DNA of 64,000 bases from Gracilaria caudata (lineage: Eukaryota; Rhodophyta; Florideophyceae; Gracilariales; Gracilariaceae), in NCBI GenBank assembly GCA_030374735.1, contig JASCIV010000006.1:38600-102599 (forward strand). The letters are read 5' to 3'. The notes below the pieces were generated by a model that saw only the letters and a list, made by a program, of their open reading frames with translations, was not told the origin of the DNA and made no database searches. Below, in pieces: positions 10,328 through 20,500 of this stretch; within the stretch, counting starts at the first letter, position 1, and each line of letters begins with the position of its first letter. The position numbers were made by a program, and so were the translations under genes.

Positions 10328-10406
10328 TCTGGATAGAAAACCTCCAGATGAGCCTTATACCTTTCTAAAGAACGCTTCGAACACAGACCCACAGTCGTTT
10401 TGAAAA

Positions 10407-10926
10407 ATGTTCAAGAGAAGCGGTATCCGAAGAGGAGCAGAAGCATCTACCTTCGGTAATCAGGTGGCCTTTCAGTCGCTGCGATGCTGCCGTTCTTATC
10501 AAGACCCCCACGCCGAAATGACCCCCGCGGATTTGTGCAATTTGTGCGGCAACAAAAGGCGCACAGCAAAAATCTGCCGAAATAGTTCATTGGCGCAGCT
10601 CATTGATCTCCGATGCACCTCGCACAGTATCCCTCAGGATACCCTTCGTAGAACGCTACAGGTTCTAACATTACAAAGACCCGAAGATTGAGCTGTTCAT
10701 TGCTGCGAAGTTCGCAGTGCGAACAGTCGATGTCATGTCGTTCGGGAATGTGCTTTTACCGTTCGTACCAAGAGACGTGATCGACATTGCCAATGACCCG
10801 GAACAAAAGATATCAGAAGGATTCAGCGTCAGCGGGCTGTGGATCGATAGAATAACCTATCCTTTAGCACACACCCACGAACGTTCAAAACTACGGAACT
10901 TCATTGCTGAAGACAACCAGATGTGA
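10407..10926 (+). pseudogene. Possible small gene broken by a frameshift (or containing an unseen intron)
   Basis: ATG at 10407 opens 94 codons with a basic, organelle-presequence-like start (MFKRSGIRRGAEASTFG) and a CNLCGNKRR motif. The adjacent frame then continues from about 10669 to a TGA at 10926 with protein-like composition (KIELFIAAKFAV, LLPFVPRDVIDIANDPEQ). A one-base shift between about 10667 and 10690 would join them into one protein of about 170 aa. No good splice sites join them. It could be a sequencing error, a pseudogene or chance. No family recognised. Confidence 0.25.
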
Positions 10927-10973
10927 CCTCGTCTATCACTTGCGCTTACAAAAACTTTATAAAAAGAGAGTTT

Positions 10974-12824
10974 CTACCGCACACCGTACTTTCTTTGGAA
11001 CCTTCTAATCGAATCATCCAATTGCTTAAGTTTCTTGATTCCTGAATCCTTCAAGGCAGTCCTCAACGTTTGTAGGCGCCGCAACAACAGTAAGGGATGG
11101 TGCTGACGAAATTGCGGTGATAATGGCCCACTCTCACTGACTTCTTCCAAGTGCTTCTCTGCCAAAGTAAGTGCCGCAGATAAGTTCCCGTCACCTACAT
11201 GCGTCCCCATAGCGAACGCAACAGAGCGCATGTCATGTCTAACACCCCCTTGCTGCATGATTTCAATCAGTCTTTCCAGTTGTTCTACGTCACAACACAA
11301 TTCTAGTGCACCCATGACCGTACAGATATGCCCGATTCTTACATTCAACGCTGGATGCACTTCAGGTGAAACCACAAGACCTTCTAGCACATCTACTGCT
11401 TCCTTAAGCCTGTAGCTTCTTGTCTTCACTCGTAGGTAATTACCAACCATCATATTCTTTGCGGCACGTGATAGACTTCCAACCTTCGGTATTCTGTAAT
11501 GCTTCATGTATAACTCCCATAACAAATCGGCTTTCTTGTTAATCTCTTCAAGCTTTCCGTTTGTGGACACTTCGTCCACGATATCTGCAGGCATCAGTTG
11601 CAGATAATTTCCATAGCCAGCCATCAAATTTCCAAATGCTTCTTCTCCAGGCACCCCAGAAGCTTGGGTTTGCCCAACTTCGTAAAATAAACTTTCAGCC
11701 CTTTCAATAAGTCCCACAGATGTAAGGGCCATTAGCGCAGTTGTCATAAACTTTGTTGATGGATGCTTCGCCATGTCCACTATTTCTTTGATTCTTTCCT
11801 TGTTCACCATAGCTCGAGCATCTCTGCTAGTCAGAGATAACAAAATTGACCCAAGAGTCATTTCGCTTGGCTTCACACCTTTTTCAACGGCTGTGTCGAA
11901 TAGCCATTCTGCTTCTTTCCATCGATTGAGTCCTCGCAAAGAGTCAATGGTAAGATGAAGCAGAGAGTCTGTCATTCCAACTCCTTGCCGCATCGCGACG
12001 TCTACAACCGCAACAGCCGTCTCAGCTCTTCCAACTTTTGTCAATGCTTTCATTAGAACGCCCCACGCAAGAGTGTCTCGTCCCAAACCAAGATCACTCA
12101 GAATACCAACAAGCTTTCCGTTATCGTTGGCAAAACTTTCGTTCGGAAATTGCATAACTTGAAGTGCTCTGTCATACCATCCCCGTGAAGTGAATGACAT
12201 GGCCAAAAACGTCCTAGCTATGCACACTAATCGACTTGTCCGAGTTGGATGATCCTGAGGTAGTGATTGTAATATTGCGAGCACATGTTCAGCTCCTTCA
12301 TATTCTTCAGCGGAAATGCAGACTTCGATAACCGTGATGGCGGCTCTCGCCGATAGCACGTAACCTTTGTGACTAATTTCAGCAACGATGTTCAACGCGT
12401 GCTCAGCGGTCCCTTGCATTCGACATTGTTCTAATCGTTCCCTCCAATTGGCATCCTCTTTCTCCGTAATTCTTGAGCCATTTACGGTAACTGCCATTGC
12501 ATCAGCCCAAAGTTTCGACCGGCGACGTGATTCACCTTCGTAAACAAGAGCATCGTAAAGATCGGATGGTTTCACTGCCCGCTTTTTGCTATCCTTTGGA
12601 AGTGCCTCAGGAATTGATACCGGTGGTGCTTCAACGGCGTTTTCTCGTTCACATAATATTGTTTTCGTCAGTGCGGGAACAACGTCTTCTCGAGTTGCAG
12701 TACATTGACGCGGGGATTGTGAAAACACCGTCCTGCACGCGAAGATTCTGTTTGAAAATCGGTTGGGAACAAGTGAGTCGCACGCAATTGCGAAGCGAAA
12801 TAGTGAAAATCGACTTCCGTTCAT
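10974..12824 (-). CDS. Pentatricopeptide repeat (PPR) protein, organellar
   Basis: Single-exon frame of 616 aa from the ATG at 12824. The N-terminus (MNGSRFSLFRFAIACDSL, then RFSNRIFACRTVFSQSPRQ) is a typical organelle presequence. The body is all-helical with repeating units of about 35 residues: TLAWGVLMKALTKVGRAETA, SLRGLNRWKEAEWLFDTAVE, KGVKPSEMTLGSILLSL and later degenerate copies such as LIERAESLFYEVGQTQ. No SMR, DYW or other catalytic tail is present. PPR proteins bind organellar RNA and guide its processing, stability or translation. Mitochondrion versus plastid cannot be decided, and the RNA target is unknown. Confidence 0.8.
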   Translation of the reverse strand: MNGSRFSLFRFAIACDSLVPNRFSNRIFACRTVFSQSPRQCTATREDVVPALTKTILCERENAVEAPPVSIPEALPKDSKKRAVKPSDLYDALVYEGESRRRSKLWADAMAVTVNGSRITEKEDANWRERLEQCRMQGTAEHALNIVAEISHKGYVLSARAAITVIEVCISAEEYEGAEHVLAILQSLPQDHPTRTSRLVCIARTFLAMSFTSRGWYDRALQVMQFPNESFANDNGKLVGILSDLGLGRDTLAWGVLMKALTKVGRAETAVAVVDVAMRQGVGMTDSLLHLTIDSLRGLNRWKEAEWLFDTAVEKGVKPSEMTLGSILLSLTSRDARAMVNKERIKEIVDMAKHPSTKFMTTALMALTSVGLIERAESLFYEVGQTQASGVPGEEAFGNLMAGYGNYLQLMPADIVDEVSTNGKLEEINKKADLLWELYMKHYRIPKVGSLSRAAKNMMVGNYLRVKTRSYRLKEAVDVLEGLVVSPEVHPALNVRIGHICTVMGALELCCDVEQLERLIEIMQQGGVRHDMRSVAFAMGTHVGDGNLSAALTLAEKHLEEVSESGPLSPQFRQHHPLLLLRRLQTLRTALKDSGIKKLKQLDDSIRRFQRKYGVR

Positions 12825-13824
12825 TTCAAAGAGTTCACCTCGTCAACCAGATTCCACGGGGTTGAAAATGAAGTGCTCCGGAGCACTCTCAGATTTCTAC
12901 GTACAATATTGTTAGTCAGACTGAACGTGCTCCCTTGTGATCCATTGGTATGATATACTTCATGGATTCAATAGCAAGGAGTTTCGGGTTGTGAAGAAAC
13001 TAAAACAAGTACTTGTTGTCAGACGGCCACATAAGAGTTGTTGATACCCTGGCTCGTTGATCTGTAGGAAGAACAGCGGTTGAGATTGCAAACCCGAATA
13101 ATCTCCAGGTATAAAGGTGGTAGAGAACGCAGGACACCGGTATCCTCTTAGAGCCCAATTCAGGAATCGGCGTACTTCAGTGCTTCTTGTCCCTGTATCC
13201 TTGCCCCAAGGGCATTGGAAGCCATAGTTTGGAGCAAGGGTACTGTGACGTATTCCTTGAAGTCGCCTAGACATGCCAGTGGCCCGCTTGAAAAGTTCTG
13301 AATTTAACGATGGCAATTCGATCTCTTTGCAAAGTTAGCCGCACACCCTTTTCACTGCACAAGTAGAAGAGCCGCAAATCTGGATAGGTCTGGTGAACAG
13401 CATCATGCCAGAAAAGTGTTGAGTACGAGGGAAAATATATCGCTGCGCGGCCCAAGGAAGGGTAAAAGTGTCGATTCTCAAACAAAAGCGTGCACAGTTT
13501 TGAAAGCAATACTTAAAGACGTTCAGCACTCATTGTAGACTTCGCGGCGGAGCAAGTTTTGGTTTTAACGGACTGGCACAAACGAGGACTTGCAACCGTT
13601 TCTATTTAGAGAACCATATCCGTTTGTAAAGGAGAAGAACAACGTTTCGAAAAGCTGCACCCCAGTAAACGGTGTTCAAAACATCGTCGAGAAGTGCTGG
13701 TTCTCGACCAACTTCTTGGCCCAAGCCAGTCCTTGAGATAAAGACAAAAGCAGATATCAGCTAGTTCAGGTTATCAAACCAATCCAAGAAGGTCGGCTAC
13801 CATTTTCGATTCTCGTATCTCACG
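12825..13824. other. Intergenic, divergent promoter region
   Basis: A 1 kb stretch between the leftward PPR gene and the rightward 2H-like gene. Leftward frames at 12960-13509 have no recognisable domain and overlap one another. Nothing else seen. Confidence 0.4.
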
Positions 13825-14550
13825 ATGAGTGCAATTCCGGCAGACCCTTCGGTTGCCAGAGTTGGACTTGTTTTCGGACTTGTGCTGGCAGGCATGTCCC
13901 CACCACCAGCCCCTCTAATAGCCTTCTATTCAAGGTTTCGTACACTTCTGCAAGAAGGTTTGAAGTTCGCCGGGGTCAAGGAATCGGAAGTTTTCATTTA
14001 TGAACCAAATATGTTGCACTTGACTGTCGCAACATTTCGATCCTTTCTAACGCCACCTCCCCCAAACCCTGAGCTTTTTGTGAGCGAGTGTAAGGGGCTC
14101 GTGGTACGTGCATCTCGTAGGTCAGGCTGGCCTGTAGCTGGGACCTATGTATTAACTCTTAATGAAGCAAAGGTACAAAGCAATGGCGTGTGCACGTTTT
14201 TATACGGTGACAAGCTACGGGTGATAGAGAGAATGCGGCAATGTATTCGAGCAGAGATGATGGAGCATAAGTCAATGGCCAGTTTACGTTATATCGAATG
14301 CCCCACGAATGACATTAAGATCCCAAACATCATCCATTCAACAGTACTCCGTTGGAGAAAAACGCCAAGAATCAACGCGACGAAGTTACAAGATATTTTT
14401 TCTGAAGCATTTGTTCTCACAAAAGCCGCTGAGTATCCCATGGACATTCCGATTACTTCGGTTTCACTCCTTCGTGAATGGAGGCCGTACATGAGAACGA
14501 AGACGTGCGTGGCACAATTGTGGCCTCTGGAAAGCGATGACGACAACTAA
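13825..14550 (+). CDS. 2H-phosphoesterase (LigT-like) superfamily protein
   Basis: Single exon, 241 aa from the ATG at 13825. Two H-x-T signatures spaced about 106 residues apart are visible: H65-L-T67 in MLHLTVATF and H171-S-T173 in IIHSTVLRW, each followed by hydrophobic residues as in the 2H fold. Total length and spacing fit the family. 2H enzymes open or cleave 2',3'-cyclic phosphates or 2',5'-linkages in RNA ends and small nucleotides. The particular substrate cannot be told. The N-terminus (MSAIPADPSVARVGLVFGLV) is not clearly a targeting peptide. The call rests on the two motifs and context only. Confidence 0.55.
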   Translation: MSAIPADPSVARVGLVFGLVLAGMSPPPAPLIAFYSRFRTLLQEGLKFAGVKESEVFIYEPNMLHLTVATFRSFLTPPPPNPELFVSECKGLVVRASRRSGWPVAGTYVLTLNEAKVQSNGVCTFLYGDKLRVIERMRQCIRAEMMEHKSMASLRYIECPTNDIKIPNIIHSTVLRWRKTPRINATKLQDIFSEAFVLTKAAEYPMDIPITSVSLLREWRPYMRTKTCVAQLWPLESDDDN

Positions 14551-14602
14551 TCAGCTTCTTAACAAAACAAAACGTGATATATGTACCTGACAAACTTTAG
14601 AC

Positions 14603-15596
14603 TTAGAAGTCGAATCGACGTTTGATGGACAAATCTCCGGATAATGGACTGAGTAGAACATTGATGGGTTCACCGACAATTGCAGTGCAAGTACGAATTT
14701 GTCAGTGAATACGGAACATTACGAAAAGCATACGGAAAGCTTCTGGTCAAATGGAAACAAGTGGTATTGAAACGTACCTTTCGTTGAAGGGGAAGTTGGT
14801 TGTGATGGTCCAAGGACCGTTGTCAGTCTTGCAATCCCATTCAGCTTTGCACTTTTTGGCTCCATAATTGAAGCCAAGTGCAAAAGTGTGTGCCTTGGAG
14901 TAAGCGTGTTTCAAAGTGAACACGACAGCTTTTGAACCGCCTGCAAGATGATGGTACTCAGCATCCAACTTATTCTTGGCATCGAGCTTGTGAGACAACT
15001 TGATCTTAGCTGCGCGAGACTTTCCATCAAAACTAATCTTGAGGTTCTCAACACCACTGATCTTGGCTTCAAGTTCGTAGCGCTCAGAGTGACTCCTTAC
15101 TATATCCTTCTTGAAGTTATCGAAGGAGAAATACGCAGACACCTTAAACTTGCCTTGACGTACAGCGGCTTTCAATGCTGCGGCATCTCGCGGGGGGTTG
15201 TACGTGAGGTCTACTGTTCCGCGACGTGAGAAGGCAGAAAAGCCGGTTTCAATGCCGAGAGCGAGAAGTTTCTCATCGGTAACACCGTACGTAGCGTAGA
15301 TAGTATTGGAATCATCTATGGCATAAGCAGCATCAATGCCGAAAGAATCCTTCTTAGAAGCGTAGCGACCCGTTAAAGCAAACTTGCCCTTGCCTGTAGA
15401 ATGGTCGGTATCCACTCGGGCAGCAACCTGCATCGAAAGCCACAAAAGAGGTCGGAGTCAGAGAACTTTAGCACGCGATAGAGGGAGAAAGCGACAAAGA
15501 CATTGATCAAAAGCGTACCAAGCGTGATGAGTATGGATGCTTGGGAAGGGCGCACACGACGGCTGTGGATGGGTTTGATTGGTTCCAACGCCACAT
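14603..15596 (-). CDS. Predicted beta-barrel outer-membrane/envelope protein, three exons
   Basis: Proposed exons are 15596-15519, 15427-14778 and 14648-14603, giving 257 aa. Exon 2 is a run of alternating polar/hydrophobic strands separated by short turns (YATYGVTDEKLLALGIETGF, GTVDLTYNPP, AVVFTLKHAYSKAHTFALGF), the pattern of a beta-barrel. Exon 3 adds a short tail ending RRFDF, and a terminal phenylalanine is the usual end of a barrel strand. The downstream intron (129 nt) has donor GTACGT and acceptor CTCAG. The upstream intron (91 nt) has donor GTACGC and acceptor TGCAG; exon 1 is the least certain part, and an internal ATG at 15432 is the alternative start. The protein resembles OEP- or porin-type envelope proteins in pattern only; no specific family signature was found. 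Confidence 0.5.
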
Positions 15597-16057
15597 GCTG
15601 CTGGAAAGAAGCTACGCAACGTGCGATACAAAGACGGTGAGCAGGGAGTGAAAACGCGAAAACGCTGCTCACGGTTGCTTGGGGGTTGAGGAGGGGGCGG
15701 CGATTAGGGGAGCAACCTGCTGTTCAGGGTTAGAGGATCGGCTTGTGCGGCTAACACGAATGGCGAAATGGCGCTCAACGGCTCTCGGCGCGCGAAGCGG
15801 TGGCACAGCGAGCGCAAGAAATGGCGAGCTTGACGAGATGCAACCACGCTGCGCAGATCGCCAAAAAGAGCTGTTTTTCAAAAACTTTTTCACACATCAC
15901 GCCTGTGATGGGAGCCACACACCGCCGCGATGCTCCCCCGTGAGAACGAGGAGGGGCGAGAGCGCGTGGACGGATGTGAATGTGAATGGAGCGTGAAGGT
16001 CGTGGGCTGCTAAACAAGTTGAGCCAAATGCGCCAAATGCTACCTACTCTGCATAGT
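15597..16057. other. Intergenic
   Basis: It separates two leftward genes and should contain the promoter of the beta-barrel gene and the 3' end of the CdsA gene. Leftward frames crossing it start at GTG codons and show no domain. Confidence 0.4.
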
Positions 16058-17185
16058 CTACCGAACAATGCGCGTGATGAAAGGCAGCACCAAAGTTGCA
16101 AAGAAATAAACAAGAGGTGCCACCAGCACATAACTATCTGCGCGATCGAGCATGCCACCATGCCCAGGGAACAGTGATCCACTGTCCTTCCATCCCACAT
16201 CACGCTTGAAACAGCTTTCAAACAGATCACCGCAGAGCCCCAGAATGCCCACGGTGACGCCATATACAGCTCCCGTGGCCCACCATAGCGGCCACTGCAG
16301 CAGGTATGCGCCCAAGACGGATACGCTTGCCGAACATATGAATCCCGCCACGGCTCCCTCAATGGTCTTCTTCGGGGAAATATCGCTAAAACGCGTCTTG
16401 CCGAACGCTCTGCCCACAAAAAAGGCGCCAATATCGGCACTGGCGCCAGACAGCCACGTCCAAAACACAATGAGAGACCCCACGGTGATGGTGGGTTGAA
16501 ACCACGACGCAGTAGGCCATACAAACGAGATGACGCCCGCCACAACGTTTTTCGTCAACGCGCCGTTATATTCGTGCAAGCGAATCCAGTAGCTGGGCAG
16601 ATAGCCGGCGTAGAACAACCCCATGAAGGTGGTGCTAATGTCGGCGATTGTGGCGATCTTTCGGCGTCTAAACAACAAGTAAATGCATATCATGGTACCG
16701 CCGACTGGGAAAACCACGTCGGCCAGCGTTGACGAGCACGCGCTGGAGAGCAGAGTAGCTGCGGTGACGCACAATCCCATTTTGTACGCAGGCAGATGTC
16801 CCTTGGCCGCCACCATGCGATAGTACTCATACAGACCGGTGAGACTGATTGCCAACATGCCTATGGCAAACACCCAGCGACCGGAAAACACAAACGCTAT
16901 GACGACGGCGCCCATGACGAAGCCGACCGCAATACGACGCTGCACCTTGAAGGTGGGAATGATGTGGCGCGACGCGCGTTGCTGCGCCATGTGCGCGGGA
17001 TCGTCGGGATGGTGGGCCAGATCATTCTTAGGCGCGGAGAGCTTTGCGGAGGCAGCCAGCGCGCGCAGCGGGCGTAAGGAGGGCGAGGTGCGGGGGCAAG
17101 CAGACTGAGCACGGCAGGCGGGAAGCAACAGGGCTGGAGCGAAGGCTGGGGAGAGGCGGAGCGTGGTACGGAAAGCTGGCGACAT
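16058..17185 (-). CDS. Phosphatidate cytidylyltransferase (CDP-diacylglycerol synthase), plastid type
   Basis: From the ATG at 17185 the protein has 375 aa. The family signature is intact near the C-terminus: SCFKRDVGWKDSGSLFPGHG followed by GMLDRADS, including the K-D and H-G-G/D-R residues. Before it, ASADIGAFFVGRAFGKTRFS and DISPKKTIEGAVAGF are the usual CdsA blocks, and about eight membrane helices are visible. It converts phosphatidic acid and CTP to CDP-diacylglycerol, the precursor of phosphatidylglycerol. The start MSPAFRTTLRLSPAFAPA looks like a plastid transit peptide with early phenylalanine. An in-frame ATG at 17323 would add 46 residues. The neighbouring BRM gene is divergent, with a compact GC-rich shared promoter. 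Confidence 0.9.
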   Translation of the reverse strand: MSPAFRTTLRLSPAFAPALLLPACRAQSACPRTSPSLRPLRALAASAKLSAPKNDLAHHPDDPAHMAQQRASRHIIPTFKVQRRIAVGFVMGAVVIAFVFSGRWVFAIGMLAISLTGLYEYYRMVAAKGHLPAYKMGLCVTAATLLSSACSSTLADVVFPVGGTMICIYLLFRRRKIATIADISTTFMGLFYAGYLPSYWIRLHEYNGALTKNVVAGVISFVWPTASWFQPTITVGSLIVFWTWLSGASADIGAFFVGRAFGKTRFSDISPKKTIEGAVAGFICSASVSVLGAYLLQWPLWWATGAVYGVTVGILGLCGDLFESCFKRDVGWKDSGSLFPGHGGMLDRADSYVLVAPLVYFFATLVLPFITRIVR

Positions 17186-17511
17186 GGTTGCGAGGGGTAC
17201 GGGCACGTGGCTTCTATGGGCGTGGCGGTGGCATGGGGGAGGGAAGGCGAGGCCAGCGGGCGCGCGCGTGGCGAACGAAGCGCTGCGGACGAGCACGAAG
17301 TCGGCGGGGAAGCAGTGGTGCATGGAATCACGCCGATGATGGCGTGCTGCTCTGCTGAGTCCATTTTTTACACGTGTGCGCGAGCGCCCTGCGTTGGCGG
17401 CTGCGGCGCGCCAAACGCGCGCGCGCGCGCCACTGTGCAGACCAGCGGCGACACGCTCGAAGTGGCGACGCTGCGGACCAGCGCCTCCGCCTCACAGTCG
17501 CGCCCGCTGCC
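17186..17511. promoter_or_regulatory. GC-rich divergent promoter (CdsA / BRM-like)
   Basis: About 330 bases between head-to-head genes, very GC- and CpG-rich with a CG-alternating run around 17418-17434. No TATA box seen. The high GC continues into the first 700 bases of the BRM coding region. Confidence 0.5.
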
Positions 17512-20500
17512 ATGAGCAGTCCGCCGTTGCTCGCGCGCGAGCCGCCCGCTCACCCGCCCCTCTCCGATGCGCTGCCCGCCGCGCGCCGCGCGCTCCGCCA
17601 GCTGCTCGACTCCGGCGTCGCCCTAACCGACGCTCGCGTCGACACCCTCATCACCCTCATCGTGCGCGCTACTAACTTCCACAACTCCGCTCTTCCCAAC
17701 GACGCCACCCCGTCCGCCACCCCCGCTGCTGCTGCCAGTCGCCGCCCCATCGACGCCGTCCCACCTCATGAGCCGCCTCTCCGGCAGGCCGCACGGCGCG
17801 CCGCCGCGCGCAGACCCGCCAACTACTTCGACCACCTACCACAAGCGCTTGCGCCCGTCGGCCGCTCTCTGCCAGCCTGCTCGCTGTTTTCCTTCCAGGA
17901 GCGCAACCAGCTCACCATTGCCGCCGCCAGAGCCTCCCTAGAGCACTTCGGATCCAACCCGCCGCCCGACAACCCGCGCTCTCCGTCGCATTCCACCGCC
18001 GCCCCGTCCGCCTTTTCGCTGCATCACAAGTCTCAGCCTCATCCGCCGTCCTCCGTTTTCCATGCCGCGCGTCAACTGCACGCAGACTCCGTTTCTCGTC
18101 GCCCACCCTCAAAGCGGAAGGACACCAAGTCCGCCACGCGAACTTCCTCACCGCGCGCACCACAATCTCCTCGCATACGCCGAGCGCAACATGCGCCTCC
18201 GTTCGAGTCACAGACATGCGGTGATCTATCAGCCTTACACCTGTTTCAAATCAAGGCCCAAGTGGATGCTTTTCGTCGCCTCATCCGCGACGCTGACATT
18301 CCTGCGGAGGTGCACCTTGCGGCGAGAGGTCGCCCTGTTACACACGTCTTGCCCTCCTCGGGGTACGTCATCGAACGTGGCGTGCGTGAACTTGATGACA
18401 ATGCCACTGTGTCTGATAAACCAGCCATACATCCAAATGGTATCTCACATTTTGACGTGAGGAATCTCCCGCGCTTTCCGATTAACCAGACCTTCAGCAA
18501 AGAAGATGTCCTGCGAAACAAAGAGGAACATGTTTCAGATATTCAAGTACAAGATCGCGTTGCCCTCGCCAACGCACACCATCAACGTTTGCACGCACGA
18601 TTTTGTGACTCTCACAATACCTCTGCCCTACAATCTGCGCATCCACCGCAGCTAGATGCACGAGTCGCTCAGCAACGCCTTGAAATAATTGAAGCAGCCA
18701 GGGCAATCGCTCCCACCCCATCCAAAAAGCCCAGCGAGTCATCTCAGCGGCTGAAACCTCTCCACGAACGAAAAAGTCCTCGTCGCCGGGAGCGCGGCCA
18801 TCCGTCAATTGAGGCATCTGTTATGCGCAATGCTGCTGCAGTACCAGTTTGCGTTGTTTCAAAAGGCCAATACCGTCCGTCCTACAACCACCTGCTTACA
18901 GAACGTGAGGAAAGAGTACAGCGTCGCATGAGGTTTAGATTGCAGGAAATCGATGAGATCAAAGGGTACGCTCCCGAAGACTTTCGACAATTACTAAACA
19001 TTGAGGAAAAACAGATCAGTCTTTCAAAGCTTCAAAGATCAGTTCGTGAAAAGGTTATGTACTCCATGAAGGCAGTACTAGACCGTCGCGGTATTTCTGA
19101 TCTGCGACCAAAAGCAATTGCCAAATGGAGACGGCAGACAGCAGGCTATACGTACGGAAATTCAATACGTCACGGCAGCTATCTTGGCGCTCCTCGCGTC
19201 GAAGAGAGTTACAGAATACAGCAGGTTATGCAGCGACGAGCCAGACGTCAGGGATTTATGCAGAATTTGCTTCACCATGGTCATCAGCTAAGGAGTTGGT
19301 ACCACACACGTCAGACCCTCAAGAAGCGATTACTCAAGGATCTTGAACGCTATTTCCGAGACCGCTCTAGAGAAGAGGAGCGCAGGAAGAAAAAGGAGCA
19401 GATGGATCGTCTGCGGGCTTTGCGAAGTAACAACCAGGATGAGTATCTTGAGTTGCTCAAGGCTACTAAGAACCGGAGGTTGATTCAACTTCTCAAGCAA
19501 ACCGACGAATATCTTATGCAAATTGGAGCCCAAGTGGAACGCCAGAAGCAAACTGCGAGAGAGGAAGACGAAAAAGCGGGCGGTGCGAATCAGAATGAGA
19601 GTCACGTAAAAAGTGCAGGGTCAGAAGCGAAAGATACCGATGCGGTTCCTTCTGGAGAGGCGGACGATGAACTTTCACAATTCAAGAAAAGAAGGAATGA
19701 TTACTACACGATATCACATACTATATCTGAAAAGGTTCGACAACCGGATTGTCTTGTTGGCGGAAAGTTGAAGCACTACCAATTGGAAGGTCTTGAATGG
19801 CTAGTTTCTCTTTACAATAACAATCTAAACGGAATCCTTGCCGATGAAATGGGTCTTGGGAAGACTATTCAAACCTTGTCGCTAATCACGTATCTTTGCG
19901 AAGTGAAGAAAATGTTTGGGCCGTTTTTGATAATTGTTCCTCTTAGCGTTATCAGCAATTGGGTCCGTGAGATGGACAAGTGGGCCCCATCACTAGTCAA
20001 GGTTGTTTACAAGGGAGATCCTGCCACAAGGAAGAGTATTCAACTCTATGAGATGCAAGGGGGAAATTATAACGTGTTGTTGACTACCTATGAATTCATA
20101 GTAAAAGATAAGAATGTGCTTGGACGTATTCGATGGAAGTACATTATCATGGATGAAGGTCACAGAATGAAAAACGCAGATTGCAAATTGGCCCTTACTC
20201 TTGGTGCGAAGTACACATCTCGCAATCGATTACTCTTGACAGGAACTCCTCTTCAGAACAACATGACAGAACTCTGGGCTCTCTTGAATTTTCTGCTACC
20301 GACAATATTCTCTAGTGCAGAAACATTTGAGACGTGGTTCAATGCTCCATTTCAGGATTCTTCTCTAGGTGAATCTGCCGAAATCAATGAAGAAGAGAAT
20401 CTCTTGATAATTAGCCGATTACATCAAGTTCTTCGCCCGTTTATGCTCCGGAGGCTCAAGACAGATGTCGAAGCCCAGCTTCCAGACAAGATCGAACTTG

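Noticed and set aside
14747..15445. Calling this VDAC/eukaryotic porin
   Set aside because: Beta-barrel pattern is clear but no VDAC-specific signature was found, and both ends of the simple frame are intronic.
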